DNA from: CBDUEF01 sp018063485
GTDB lineage: Bacteria > Pseudomonadota > Alphaproteobacteria > Rhodobacterales > Rhodobacteraceae
Assembly: GCA_037045435.1 (NCBI GenBank)
Contig: JBAOID010000018.1
Span: forward strand, 186,001-250,000
Length of the DNA: 64,000 nt
Reading direction: 5' to 3'
Below the pieces are notes generated by a model. It ran no database searches. It had not been told where the DNA came from and saw nothing but the letters and a program-made list of their open reading frames with translations. Positions 46,652 to 56,014 of this stretch are shown in pieces (positions within the stretch are counted from its first letter, which is position 1; each line of letters opens with the position of its first letter). The position numbers were made by a program, and so were the translations under genes.

Positions 46652-47563
46652 ATGACCAGCGATATCAGCCTAGCCTTTTCGCATCCCGAAGAGCGCAGCC
46701 ATGCCTCTGCCGGAGCAGATCCGCGTGACCGCATTTCGCTGCGCGATCATGTCGTCGAGGTGGATATTGGCGCCTTTCAACAAGAACGCGGCCACCGGCA
46801 GCGGGTGATGTTCAATGTGGTGGTTGAAGTGCGCCCCGCGCCGCAGCCGTTGAATGACGATGTTGACCGGATCCTGTCCTATGACCGGATCACCGATGCG
46901 ATTGCCACGGAACTGGCCGCCGAGCGACTGAACCTGCTGGAGACGCTGGCCGAGCGCCTGGCCGAGCGTATTCTGGCCGAGCCGCAGGCGATGCGGGTGT
47001 TTGTGCGGATCGAAAAACTTGACATCGGGCCATACAAGCTGGGGGTCGAGATCGTGCGCAGCCGGGCCGAGGAGGCAACCACGATCCTGTCGCAAGATGG
47101 CGAGGAAAAGCTGGTTCACCCCGTTGTCGTTTATCTTGGCAACGCTGACATTGCCGATCCGGGGCTTGCCGCGCGGCTGGACCAGTGGCAGGCCAGTTGC
47201 CAGCCGGTGATCCTGACCGTTGGCCTGCCGGATTTGCCACGCCCGCAGACCGGGCATCGCCCGACGCAGCGCCGGGTTGATCTTTTGGCGATCGAGCAGA
47301 ACGCCTGGACTCTGGCCGCGCGTGATCCGCGCTGTGTGGTGGTGGAAACCCGCACCGAGATGGATTGGGCGATGAAGCGCGGGCAGATGATTGTCTGGGC
47401 ACCGTCCAAGCTGGTGCTGGATGCGGTGGATGGTCCGCAATCGCGCGATCCGGTGGGTCTGGCGCTGTGGCTGGCCGAGCATATGGCTGCGGATTGCTTG
47501 ATTGTTCACGGCTCTGTTACGGTTCCGGCGGGAAGTCGCGTGCGGGTGCAATATCAATCCTAG
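46652..47563 (+). CDS. folB: Dihydroneopterin aldolase fused to an extra C-terminal domain
   Basis: The first ~140 residues match dihydroneopterin aldolase: RISLRDHVVEVDIGAFQQER, YDRITDAIATELAAERLNLLETLAERLAE and VRIEKLDIGPYKLGVEI. This enzyme makes 6-hydroxymethyl-dihydropterin for folate. A further ~160 residues follow (VVVYLGNADIADPGLAARLD through SVTVPAGSRVRVQYQ), making the protein 303 aa against about 120 for a stand-alone FolB. The extra part is an alpha/beta domain that I do not recognise; folK is not next to it. The gene lies 43 bases upstream of folP in a folB-folP-glmM operon. Confidence 0.85.
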   Translation: MTSDISLAFSHPEERSHASAGADPRDRISLRDHVVEVDIGAFQQERGHRQRVMFNVVVEVRPAPQPLNDDVDRILSYDRITDAIATELAAERLNLLETLAERLAERILAEPQAMRVFVRIEKLDIGPYKLGVEIVRSRAEEATTILSQDGEEKLVHPVVVYLGNADIADPGLAARLDQWQASCQPVILTVGLPDLPRPQTGHRPTQRRVDLLAIEQNAWTLAARDPRCVVVETRTEMDWAMKRGQMIVWAPSKLVLDAVDGPQSRDPVGLALWLAEHMAADCLIVHGSVTVPAGSRVRVQYQS

Positions 47564-47605
47564 AGTCTCTTGCTTGCCGTTGTTTCAGGTTTTATCGACA
47601 GTTGA

Positions 47606-48616
47606 ATGGAATATTTGCGTCCCATCCCGATGAGCGATCCGGCCCGACCGGCTGATGCGCTTTCGCTGGCGGGTGGGCCTTTGTGGTTTGATCGGGTGGA
47701 GGTTCTGGCGCGGGGCACTGCGCCACGGGTCATTGCGGCGGCGGATCTGGATGCGGTCGCGCGTGCCCGACTTTCCGGCTTGCGTCCTGATTTCGCCGGC
47801 GTGGCAATGAACCGCCCCAACATCATGGGCATCCTGAACGTCACACCCGACAGTTTTTCCGATGGTGGTCTGTTTTTGCGGCCCGAAGCGGCCCTGATGC
47901 AGGCCCGGCAAATGGCGGTCAGCGCCGATATTCTGGACATTGGCGGCGAGAGTACCCGCCCCGGCGCGGCCGAAGTCTCGGCAGAAGAAGAAATCGCCCG
48001 CACTGCCCCGGTGATTGCGGCGCTGGTTTCGGCGGGGTTGGAAACCCCGATTTCGATTGATACCCGCAAGGCTGCGGTGGCACGGCAAGCCTTTGCCGCC
48101 GGTGCAAAGATCCTGAACGACGTGACCGCGCTGCGCTTTGATGCGGAAATGGCGGCCACGGCGGCGGCTCAAGGCTGCCCGGTGGTGTTGATGCACTCGA
48201 TCGAGACCCCAGCGACAATGCAGGATGATCCCTGTTATGAGGATGTCTTGCTCGACGTCTATGACGCGCTGAAGGCCCGGCTTGCCCTTGCCCGTGCGGC
48301 AGGAATTGCGCCGGGCAATCTGGCAGTCGATCCGGGGATCGGTTTTGGCAAGACCCTCGCGCATAACCTCACATTGCTGGCCAGGCTGGCGCTGTTTCAC
48401 GATCTGGGGGTGCCGGTGCTGTTGGGCGCGTCGCGCAAGCGGTTCATCGGCACCATCGGTGCCGAGTTCGAGGCGGCACGGCGGATGCCGGGCTCGCTGG
48501 CTGTGGCGCTGGCCGGAGTGGCACAAGGGATGCAGATGATCCGCGTGCATGATGTAGCAGAAACAAGACAGGCTCTGTCGCTCTGGCAGGCCGCAACACA
48601 TGGGGTGTCGCAATGA
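47606..48616 (+). CDS. folP: Dihydropteroate synthase
   Basis: Dihydropteroate synthase (336 aa), joining p-aminobenzoate to hydroxymethyl-dihydropterin pyrophosphate; the target of sulfonamides. Signatures: MGILNVTPDSFSDGG, DIGGESTRPGA, SIDTRKAAVARQA, LNDVTALRF, DPGIGFGKTLAHNL and LLGASRKRFIG. An N-terminal extension of about 70 residues precedes the TIM barrel; the true start could be ATG at 47630. The stop overlaps the glmM ATG by four bases (ATGA). pabB and pabC, which make its PABA substrate, are 24 kb upstream. Confidence 0.95.
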   Translation: MEYLRPIPMSDPARPADALSLAGGPLWFDRVEVLARGTAPRVIAAADLDAVARARLSGLRPDFAGVAMNRPNIMGILNVTPDSFSDGGLFLRPEAALMQARQMAVSADILDIGGESTRPGAAEVSAEEEIARTAPVIAALVSAGLETPISIDTRKAAVARQAFAAGAKILNDVTALRFDAEMAATAAAQGCPVVLMHSIETPATMQDDPCYEDVLLDVYDALKARLALARAAGIAPGNLAVDPGIGFGKTLAHNLTLLARLALFHDLGVPVLLGASRKRFIGTIGAEFEAARRMPGSLAVALAGVAQGMQMIRVHDVAETRQALSLWQAATHGVSQ

Positions 48617-49956
48617 CGCGCAAACTTTTTGGCACGGACGGGGTGCGAGGCCGCGCCAATACCTATCCGATGACGGCCGAGATGGCGCTTCGGCTGGGGT
48701 CGGCGGCGGGGAGGTTCTTTCGCAGGGATGGCTCGAATGATCACCGGGTGGTGATCGGCAAGGATACGCGGCTGTCGGGCTATATGCTGGAAAACGCTCT
48801 GACGGCAGGTCTGACCAGCACCGGTATGAATGTGCTGCTGCTGGGTCCGGTTCCGACGCCCGCCGTGGGTTTTCTGACCCGCTCGATGCGGGCCGATCTG
48901 GGGGTGATGATTTCCGCCAGCCACAATCCGCACCATGACAACGGCATCAAGTTCTTTGGCCCGGATGGCTTCAAGCTGTCCGATGAGGCTGAACTCGAGA
49001 TCGAGGGACTGGTTGCGGGCGAGATCATTCCGGCGCAATCGGAAAACATCGGGCGGGCCAAACGGATCGAGGATGCGCAGGGCCGCTATGTTGAATATGC
49101 GAAAACCACTTTTCCGGCGGGCCTGCGGCTGGAGGGGCTGAAGGTGGTGATTGATTGCGCCCATGGGGCCGCTTATCGCGTTGCTCCTGCTGTGCTGTGG
49201 GAATTGGGGGCCGAGGTGATTCCGGTGGGAGTCGAACCCAACGGCATCAATATCAACGATCATTGCGGATCGACCCATCCCCAGACCGCCGCCGAGGCGG
49301 TGATTGCGCATGGTGCCGATCTGGGTATTTGTCTGGACGGCGATGCCGACCGGGTGATGATCCTTGATGAAAACGGCCAGGTGGCCGATGGCGATCAATT
49401 GATGGCCCTGCTGGCTGCGCAATGGTCAGATGAGGGGCGTTTGCGCGGTGGCGCACTGGTGGCGACGGTGATGTCGAATTTGGGGCTTGAGCGGTTTCTG
49501 ACCGGGCGCGGCTTGCGTCTGGAGCGCACGGCGGTGGGGGATCGCTATGTTGTCGAGGCGATGCGCCGTGGCGGCTGGAACCTTGGCGGTGAGCAATCTG
49601 GCCATATCGTGATGACCGATTTTGCCACCACGGGTGATGGTCTGATCGCGGGTCTGCAATTTCTCTCGTCGATGGTGCGCAGCGGCAAGAAAGCCTCTGC
49701 TTTGGTGCGACAGTTCGAAACTGTGCCGCAACTGCTGCAAAATGTGCGCTTTGCCAGCGGTGCAGAGCCGTTGAAGGTTGAAAAAGTGCAAGCGGTGATC
49801 AAGGCCAATGCCGCAAGGATCGAGGGCAAGGGTCGTATCCTGATCCGCAAATCCGGCACGGAACCCTTGATCCGGGTGATGGCCGAATGCGAGGATGAGG
49901 CCATGCTGCATGAGGTGGTGGCCGATATCGTTGGTGCGGTGCAGGCGGCAGTTTAG
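48613..49956 (+). CDS. glmM: Phosphoglucosamine mutase
   Basis: Phosphoglucosamine mutase (447 aa), converting glucosamine-6-phosphate to glucosamine-1-phosphate for UDP-GlcNAc, peptidoglycan and LPS. The N-terminus KLFGTDGVRGRANTYPMTAE is canonical, the phosphoserine loop is VMISASHNPHHDNGIKFFG, the metal loop GICLDGDADRVMILDE, the sugar loop GGEQSGHIV, and the phosphate-binding RKSGTEPLIRVMAE is near the C-terminus. Translationally coupled to folP. The folP-glmM order is common in bacteria. Intact. Confidence 0.97.
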   Translation: MTRKLFGTDGVRGRANTYPMTAEMALRLGSAAGRFFRRDGSNDHRVVIGKDTRLSGYMLENALTAGLTSTGMNVLLLGPVPTPAVGFLTRSMRADLGVMISASHNPHHDNGIKFFGPDGFKLSDEAELEIEGLVAGEIIPAQSENIGRAKRIEDAQGRYVEYAKTTFPAGLRLEGLKVVIDCAHGAAYRVAPAVLWELGAEVIPVGVEPNGININDHCGSTHPQTAAEAVIAHGADLGICLDGDADRVMILDENGQVADGDQLMALLAAQWSDEGRLRGGALVATVMSNLGLERFLTGRGLRLERTAVGDRYVVEAMRRGGWNLGGEQSGHIVMTDFATTGDGLIAGLQFLSSMVRSGKKASALVRQFETVPQLLQNVRFASGAEPLKVEKVQAVIKANAARIEGKGRILIRKSGTEPLIRVMAECEDEAMLHEVVADIVGAVQAAV

Positions 49957-50020
49957 CGCGGCCCTGGTCTGAGTGTGCGGTCAGACTTGCACCGCGATTG
50001 CCTTGCGCACATCATGCGGC

Positions 50021-51442
50021 ATGGATGATCCGCAGACATTTGCCCCGCTTTCGATTGCCGATCGTTTTGCCCGGTTGCAAGCAGGCAACTTCGAGCGGCG
50101 CAAGAGCTTTGACCTTGCGGCGCGGCGGGCTGCGCTCAAGACTCTGACGGCGGTTCTGCTTCGCCACCGCGACGAAATCCGCGCCGCAGTCGCTGCCGAT
50201 ATGGGAAAACCGGCGGTCGAGGCCGAATTGGTGGAATTGCTGCCGATCCTGTCGGAGATTTCGCACAGCCGCCGCCATCTGCGCCGCTGGATGCGGCCGC
50301 GGCGGGCCTGGCCGACGCTGCTGATGCTGGGCACCACGGCGGCGGTGCATCCCGAAGCCAAAGGCGTGGTTCTGGTGATTGCACCATGGAATTTTCCGAT
50401 GACGCTGGCAATTGCACCCTTGGTCTCGGCAATTGCGGCGGGCAATGCGGTGATGGTCAAACCCTCAGAGATGACCCCGGCCACCTCGACGCTGATTGCG
50501 CGGTTGTTGGCCATGGCTTTTCCGCCCGATCTGGTGGCGGTGATCGAGGGCGGGCCAGAAGCGTCAACTGCCCTGCTCGATCTGCCGTTCGATCATGTGT
50601 TCTTCACCGGAAGCCCCGCCGTGGGCAAGATCGTGATGGCCGCGGCCGCCAGGAACCTGACGCCTGTCACGCTGGAATTGGGTGGGAAAAGCCCGGTCGT
50701 AGTGGGGCCGGGGGCTGATCTGAATGAGGCCGCAAAGTGGATCGTTTGGGCCAAGGGCGTAAATGCCGGGCAAATCTGCGTTTCACCTGACCATCTTTAT
50801 GTGCATGAAAGCCAGATCGAACCGCTGCAAGTTGCGATCAAGGCGCAATTCGCAGCTACATATGGGGCAGATGCCGGTGCCTCAAAGGATTTGGCGCATA
50901 TTGTCAACGATCGCCATTTTGCGCGCCTGACCGGGCTGGTCGAAGATGCGGCGGCCAAGGGCGCATTGGTGCAGGCTTTGGGCAAGGATGATCCTGCCCG
51001 CAGGGTGATGGCCCCGCGCCTGTTGACAGGCACCATGCCGGGGATGCGAATTTGGGAGGAGGAAATCTTTGGCCCGCTGCTGCCGATCCTGGCCTATAGC
51101 GATCCGGCGCGGGTGATTGCTGCGATCAATGCCGGGCCAAAGCCGTTGACGCTATATCTGTTCAGCAAGGACAATGCGCTGATCGACAGGTTTCGCCGCG
51201 AAACTTCTTCGGGCTCGATCGGCGTGAATCTGACCATCATGCCCTTTATTCACAACAATCTGCCCTTTGGCGGTATTGGCAATTCCGGCATGGGGGCGGC
51301 ACATGGCAAGGCGGGGTTTGACAGCTTCAGCCATCTGAAACCGGTGATGCGCAACCGCTTCACCCTGATGCCGCTGTTGTTTCCGCCCTACGGGAAACGC
51401 GCGCGCAGGCTGAAAGACATCGTGATGCGTCTGGTGAAATGA
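50021..51442 (+). CDS. Aldehyde dehydrogenase (coniferyl aldehyde dehydrogenase-like)
   Basis: NAD(P)-dependent aldehyde dehydrogenase of 473 aa. Catalytic residues are visible: E219 in VTLELGGKSP and C253 in NAGQICVSPDH; the cofactor segment is VLVIAPWNFPM and KPSEMTPATS, and the C-terminal LPFGGIGNSGMGAAHGKAGF is typical of the class 3/coniferyl-aldehyde group (a long-tailed subset with the hydrophobic end RFTLMPLLFPPYGKRARR). Substrate probably aromatic or fatty aldehyde. The ATG at 50021 gives the family N-terminus; an in-frame ATG 16 codons earlier has no support. Followed by a hairpin and the convergent ilvC. Confidence 0.88.
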   Translation: MDDPQTFAPLSIADRFARLQAGNFERRKSFDLAARRAALKTLTAVLLRHRDEIRAAVAADMGKPAVEAELVELLPILSEISHSRRHLRRWMRPRRAWPTLLMLGTTAAVHPEAKGVVLVIAPWNFPMTLAIAPLVSAIAAGNAVMVKPSEMTPATSTLIARLLAMAFPPDLVAVIEGGPEASTALLDLPFDHVFFTGSPAVGKIVMAAAARNLTPVTLELGGKSPVVVGPGADLNEAAKWIVWAKGVNAGQICVSPDHLYVHESQIEPLQVAIKAQFAATYGADAGASKDLAHIVNDRHFARLTGLVEDAAAKGALVQALGKDDPARRVMAPRLLTGTMPGMRIWEEEIFGPLLPILAYSDPARVIAAINAGPKPLTLYLFSKDNALIDRFRRETSSGSIGVNLTIMPFIHNNLPFGGIGNSGMGAAHGKAGFDSFSHLKPVMRNRFTLMPLLFPPYGKRARRLKDIVMRLVK

Positions 51443-51470
51443 CAAGCGCCGGGGTTTCCCCCGGCACTTG
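51443..51470. terminator. Hairpin between the aldehyde dehydrogenase gene and ilvC
   Basis: CAAGCGCCGGGG (51443-51454) pairs with CCCCGGCACTTG (51459-51470) at 11 of 12 positions around a TTTC loop. It lies directly after the aldehyde dehydrogenase stop and 16 bases beyond the ilvC stop, so it can serve both convergent genes. No long T run follows. Confidence 0.65.
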
Positions 51471-51485
51471 AGTTCAGCGGGTGGC

Positions 51486-52508
51486 TCAGTTGCGGGCCTT
51501 GTCGACCATCTTGCCCTTGGAGATCCAAGGCATCATGTCGCGCAGTTTCTTGCCGACCAGCTCGATCTGATGCTCGTCATTTGAGCGGCGCGAGGCCTTG
51601 ATGGTGGGCTGACCAACGGCGTTTTCCAGCATGAAATCACGCACGAATTTGCCGGTCTGGATGTCGGAGAGCACGGCTTTCATGCGGGCCTTGGTCTCGT
51701 CATACGGCAGGATCCGCGGGCCCGAGACATACTGGCCGTATTCGGCAGTGTTCGAGATCGAATAGTCCATGTTGGCGATGCCGCCTTCATAGATCAGATC
51801 GACGATCAGCTTGACCTCGTGCAGGCACTCGAAATAGGCCATTTCCGGCTCGTAGCCAGCCTCAACCAGTGTCTCGAAGCCCATGCGGATCAGTTCGACC
51901 AAGCCACCGCACAGCACGGCCTGCTCGCCGAACAGGTCGGTTTCGCATTCCTGACGGAAGTTGGTCTCGATGATGCCGGACCGACCGCCACCGATGCCCG
52001 AGCAATAGGACAGGCCCAGCTCCATCGCCTTGCCGGTCGCATCCTGATGCACAGCCACAAGGCAGGGCACGCCGCCGCCTTTGGTGTATTCGCCGCGCAC
52101 GGTATGGCCGGGGCCTTTGGGGGCCATCATGATGACGTCAACGCCGGCCTTCGGCTCGATCAACCCGAAATGCACGTTCAACCCGTGGGCAAAGGCAATG
52201 GCCGCGCCCTCGCGCAGGTTGTCGTGGACATATTTCTTGTAGGTCGCTGCCTGCAACTCGTCGGGCATGGTGAACATGATCAGGTCGCACCATTTGGCGG
52301 CCTCGGCGATGCCCATGACCTTGAGGCCCTCGGCTTCGCATTTCTTGGCCGAAGGCGAGCCTTCGCGCAGGGCAATCACCACATTCTTGGCCCCCGAATC
52401 GCGCAGGTTCAGCGCATGGGCGTGGCCCTGGCTGCCATAGCCAAGGATGGCAACTTTCTTGTCCTTGATCAGGTTGATGTCGCAGTCACGGTCATAATAA
52501 ACGCGCAT
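51486..52508 (-). CDS. ilvC: Ketol-acid reductoisomerase
   Basis: Class I ketol-acid reductoisomerase (340 aa) of isoleucine/valine biosynthesis: Mg-dependent alkyl migration and NADPH reduction of acetolactate/acetohydroxybutyrate. The start MRVYYDRDCDINLIKDKKVA is canonical, NADPH binding is through GYGSQGHAHALNLRDSG, and metal-ligand segments APKGPGHTVRGEY, ETDLFGEQAVLCGG and YFECLHEVKLIVDLIYEGG are intact. ATG at 52508 with AAGGAGA seven bases upstream. Transcribed divergently from two Lrp-family regulator genes across a 124-bp AT-rich region, which suggests Lrp control. Confidence 0.97.
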   Translation of the reverse strand: MRVYYDRDCDINLIKDKKVAILGYGSQGHAHALNLRDSGAKNVVIALREGSPSAKKCEAEGLKVMGIAEAAKWCDLIMFTMPDELQAATYKKYVHDNLREGAAIAFAHGLNVHFGLIEPKAGVDVIMMAPKGPGHTVRGEYTKGGGVPCLVAVHQDATGKAMELGLSYCSGIGGGRSGIIETNFRQECETDLFGEQAVLCGGLVELIRMGFETLVEAGYEPEMAYFECLHEVKLIVDLIYEGGIANMDYSISNTAEYGQYVSGPRILPYDETKARMKAVLSDIQTGKFVRDFMLENAVGQPTIKASRRSNDEHQIELVGKKLRDMMPWISKGKMVDKARN

Positions 52509-52632
52509 GGCGTTCTCCTTTGTTGTGATGGGGGCAAGATAGCGAATTTCAACCTGTTTCCCGTGCGTTTTAATGTATATTCGAGATGATAATGGATAGA
52601 TCATTCATTGATTTGGGTTTTATGAAACTATC

Positions 52633-53091
52633 ATGCAGATTGACGAAACTGATCGACGTATCTTGCGGCACTATCTTGCCGAGCCTGCCATGGCGCGCGC
52701 CGAGTTGGCCGAGCGGGCCGGGGTGACGCAGGCAACCCTGTGGCGCCGACTGGAGCGGTTGACGCAAGGCGGGGTGATCCGTCCGGCGCGGGCGGCAATC
52801 AACTGGCGGCGGCTGGGGTATGAGGTGGAGGTGTCCTTGCGCTTCAGCCTGGATAAGACCAATCCGCGCGCCTTTGATGAATTCATCGCGGCAGCGCGTG
52901 AGGTGCCTGAAGTGGTGGCGATTGAGACTTTCCTGGGCCGCGTTGACCTGCGCCTCAATGTGATTGCGCGGGATATGGCGCAGTATCAAGAGATTTACCG
53001 GCGGCGCATTCTGCTTTTGCCCCATATCGCCGAGGTCGATGCGCTGATGTTGATTGCCACGATCAAGGAAACCGAGGGGTTGCCGCTGTGA
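52633..53091 (+). CDS. Lrp/AsnC-family transcriptional regulator (first of a pair)
   Basis: A 152-aa Lrp/AsnC regulator. N-terminal helix-turn-helix DETDRRILRHYLAEPAMARA with recognition segment VTQATLWRRLERLTQGGVI, then an asparagine-synthase-type RAM domain (EVVAIETFLGRVDLRLNVIA) for effector binding and octamer assembly. It overlaps the second Lrp gene by four bases and is divergent from ilvC. It probably senses an amino acid and controls ilvC and its own operon. A siroheme-decarboxylase pair (AhbA/AhbB-like) was considered and rejected for lack of context. Confidence 0.88.
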   Translation: MQIDETDRRILRHYLAEPAMARAELAERAGVTQATLWRRLERLTQGGVIRPARAAINWRRLGYEVEVSLRFSLDKTNPRAFDEFIAAAREVPEVVAIETFLGRVDLRLNVIARDMAQYQEIYRRRILLLPHIAEVDALMLIATIKETEGLPL

Positions 53092-53546
53092 TCGACCTGG
53101 ATGATCAGGATCGCGCGATCTTGCGTGAGTTGTCGGGTGACGCGGGGCTTTCGGCGGGCGAGTTGGGGCGGCGTCTGGGCCTGTCGCAGCCAAGTGCATG
53201 GCGGCGGGTAAAGCGGTTGGAAGAGGCTGGGATTCTGGCGGGCGCGCATGTTGATGCCGACCGGGCGGCGCTGGGTTTTGGGGTGACGGTGTTTTTGGGA
53301 GTGAAACTCGCCACCCGCGGCCGGGTCAGTCTTGAGGATTTCGAGCGCGCGGTGATGGCCATTCCCGAGGTGCAGGTGGTGCAGCATGTGTTGGGATTGT
53401 TCGATTACCGCCTGCGCGTGGTGGCGCGCGACATCGCTGATTTCGAGCGCGTGCTGCGGCGGCGCATCATGACTCTGCCGGGGGTGGGTCAGGTGGAGGC
53501 GAATGTGCTGTTGACCCAAGAGCGCAGGGCGGGCCCTTTGGGGTAG
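53088..53546 (+). CDS. Lrp/AsnC-family transcriptional regulator (second of a pair)
   Basis: A 152-aa paralogue of the preceding gene, with DDQDRAILRELSGDAGLSAG and the recognition helix LSQPSAWRRVKRLEEAGIL, then the RAM domain (EVQVVQHVLGLFDYRLRVVA). The GTG start at 53088 overlaps the upstream stop, so the two are made from one mRNA and may form mixed oligomers. The class V aminotransferase gene follows 73 bases later on the same strand and may be a co-regulated target. Confidence 0.88.
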   Translation: MIDLDDQDRAILRELSGDAGLSAGELGRRLGLSQPSAWRRVKRLEEAGILAGAHVDADRAALGFGVTVFLGVKLATRGRVSLEDFERAVMAIPEVQVVQHVLGLFDYRLRVVARDIADFERVLRRRIMTLPGVGQVEANVLLTQERRAGPLG

Positions 53547-53619
53547 GGTGATGAATGGGGGCTGGTTTTCCCGCGCCGGAAAAGTCTATCCTTTGGAGAG
53601 AGTTCTGAAAGGAAAGCCC

Positions 53620-54744
53620 ATGAAACTGCCACACGCCCATATTGATCCCGATGGTTTGGAAGAATTCTCGGTGGTGTTTACCGACCGCAGCCTCAATCAC
53701 ATGTCGGCCAGGTTTCAGGGCGTGATGCGTGATATTTCGGGACTGTTGAAAGAGGTTTACAACGGCTCTGCCGTGGCTTTGGTGCCGGGGGGCGGCAGCT
53801 ATGCGATGGAGGCGGTGGCGCGGCAGTTCGGGCAGGGTCATGCCTTGATCGTGCGCAACGGCTGGTTTTCGTTTCGCTGGAGCCAGATTTTTGAGATGGG
53901 CGGTTTTGCACAGGCCACAACGGTGGTGATGGCTCGGGCGGCGGGCAATGGGGTGCAGGCGCCGTTTGCGCCGCCACCGATTGAAGAGGTGGTGGCCAAG
54001 ATCCATGAGGTGAAGCCCGATGCGGTGTTTGCGCCGCATGTGGAAACCTCATCGGGGATCATTCTGCCGGATGACTATATCGCGGCGATGGCGGCGGCGG
54101 CGCATGAGGTGGGGGCGCTGATGGTGCTCGATTGCATCGCCTCGGGCTGCATCTGGGTGGATATGGCGGCAACGGGGGTGGATGTGTTGATTTCCGCCCC
54201 GCAAAAGGGCTGGTCGGCGTCGCCCTCGGCAGGGGTGGTGATGTTCAGCCCGCGGGCCGAGGCGCGGTTGGCGCAAACCACTTCGAACAGCTTTGCGCTT
54301 GATCTGAAGAAATGGCGCGCGATGATGGCAGCCTATGAGGGCGGCGGGCATGCCTATCATGCCACCATGCCGACCGATGCGATTGTGGGCTTTCGCGATG
54401 CGATGATCGAGACCAAGGCGATGGGGTTTGAGGCGGCCAAGGCGGCGCAATGGGCCTTGGGGCAGGCGGTTCGCAAGATGCTGACCGAGCGGGGCGTGAA
54501 ATCGGTGGCGGCTGAGGGGTTTCAGGCACCGGGGGTTGTGGTCAGCTATACCGATGATCCGGCAATTCAGAACGGCGCGAAATTCCGCGATCTGGGCCTG
54601 CAAATCGCGGCCGGGGTGCCGCTTCAGGTGGGAGAGGGCGAGGGGTTCCGCACCTTCCGGCTGGGGCTGTTCGGACTGGACAAGCTGGCGGATGTCGAAG
54701 CCACTGTGGCGCGGTTGCGGCGCGGGGTTGAGGCGGTTCTGTAG
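53620..54744 (+). CDS. Class V aminotransferase (alanine/serine-glyoxylate type)
   Basis: A 374-aa PLP enzyme of the class V aminotransferase family. The PLP lysine is in ISAPQKGWSASPSAGVVM, preceded by the APHVETSSGIILP and LDCIASGCIWVDM segments that hold the cofactor; VPGGGSYAMEAVARQF is the N-terminal family segment. Best matches by memory are alanine-glyoxylate or serine-glyoxylate aminotransferases; the exact amino donor is uncertain. ATG at 53620 with AAAGGAAA upstream. Proximity to the Lrp pair supports an amino-acid role. Convergent with the UbiH-type gene (2-bp gap). Confidence 0.85.
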   Translation: MKLPHAHIDPDGLEEFSVVFTDRSLNHMSARFQGVMRDISGLLKEVYNGSAVALVPGGGSYAMEAVARQFGQGHALIVRNGWFSFRWSQIFEMGGFAQATTVVMARAAGNGVQAPFAPPPIEEVVAKIHEVKPDAVFAPHVETSSGIILPDDYIAAMAAAAHEVGALMVLDCIASGCIWVDMAATGVDVLISAPQKGWSASPSAGVVMFSPRAEARLAQTTSNSFALDLKKWRAMMAAYEGGGHAYHATMPTDAIVGFRDAMIETKAMGFEAAKAAQWALGQAVRKMLTERGVKSVAAEGFQAPGVVVSYTDDPAIQNGAKFRDLGLQIAAGVPLQVGEGEGFRTFRLGLFGLDKLADVEATVARLRRGVEAVL

Positions 54745-54746
54745 CC

Positions 54747-55941
54747 TCAGCGCATCCCCAGCCCGGCTTTCATCAGGGTTTTGCGCAGCGGAGCCAACGA
54801 ATAAAGCGCGTTCAGCCCGGCGGCACGCAAATCGCGCAGGGTGGGCGTGCCCAGCATCGAGATGCGGTTCAGGGCATCAATGCCGCTGACCCGCACTTTC
54901 ACCTCAAGGTGGCGGCGTTTTGAGTAGGCGGCCAGCATCGCGGGGCTGCCGGGTTCGTGCCTGGCCGCGAGGTCCAGGAGCGCGGCCAGATCGGCCAGAC
55001 TCATGTTCAGCCCCTGCGCGCCGATGGGGGGAACAACATGCGCGGCCTCGGCCATCAGGGCCAGGCGTTCGCCCACCATCTCGGCGGCGATTTGCGAAAT
55101 GATCGGCCAGGCCGAGCGGCGTGAGGCCAGCGTAAGCGGGCCCAGAACCTGACAGGAGCGCAGGTTCATCGCCAGCCTCGAACTCGGGCAGCGGCAGGGC
55201 GGCAAGGCGGGCCACTTCGGGGCCGCGCTCCATCCAGACCACGGCGGAACAGGGTTTTCCATCACGATCGGGCAGCGGCACCAGGGTGAAAGGGCCACCC
55301 GAGCGGTGAATCTCGGTCGAGACATTGTCATGCGGGATCAGATGGGTGACAGCAAAAGCCAGCGCCTTTTGCCCGTAGCGCATTGTTTTCACGTGAATGC
55401 CCGCCGCCTCACGCATGGTGGATGCGCGGCCATCGGCGGCGACCACCAGTTTCGCCGCGATCCGGCTGCCATCGGAAAGCCGCACCAGCGCCTGTTCGCT
55501 GCGGGTCATCAGGGTGACGGTGGCAACGCCGGGAAGGAAGGTCACATTCGGCAGTTCGGCCAGCCGCGCCACCAATTCGCGGCGCAAGAGCCAGTTGGGC
55601 AGGTTCCAGCCGAAGGGCAGGTCGGAAATATCCGAAGCCACGAAATCCCTGATCACGCGGGGCTCCGGCGTGGGGCCGCCCGCATCAATGATGCGCATGA
55701 TCTGCAAGGGGGCGGCATGGGGGGCAAGCCGCGCCCAGAGGCCTGCGGCCTCCAGCACCGGGATTGAAGGCTGCAAGAAAGCGGTGGTGCGCAGGTCGGC
55801 GCTGGCGTCGGTCTCGGTGGTGATGGGGGGCGTGGGATCGGTGCAGATCACCCGGTAGCCCGCAGTGCCAAAAGCCGCCGCCGCTGTCAGACCAGCCACG
55901 CCCCCGCCGGAAATCAGGATATCGGTGTCGATTGGGTTCAT
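54747..55941 (-). pseudogene. UbiH/UbiF/VisC-type FAD monooxygenase, frameshifted
   Basis: A ubiquinone-biosynthesis-type FAD hydroxylase. The first frame (MNPIDTDILISGGGVAGLTA, with the GxGxxG dinucleotide motif, then VVAADGRASTMREAAGI, the DG/FAD motif) runs into nonsense after PLPEFEAGDEP near 55172. The next frame resumes with AMNLRSCQVLGPLTLASRRS and holds LALMAEAAHVVPPIGAQGLN, the second FAD motif, to the stop at 54747. Removing one G restores a 397-aa protein of normal length. Probably a sequence error. It should hydroxylate the ubiquinone ring at the inner membrane. Confidence 0.82.
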
Positions 55942-56014
55942 TTTTGGGCCCCGATTGAATGGAGACAATCTAGCCGGGCGGGCTGGGAAAGCGAAGCGGC
56001 AAAGCGCCGCTGCG

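Noticed and set aside
52633..53546. AhbA/AhbB-type siroheme decarboxylase pair.
   Set aside because: Those enzymes resemble AsnC proteins and occur in pairs, but here the helix-turn-helix recognition segments are complete and the context is ilvC and amino-acid metabolism, with no haem genes.
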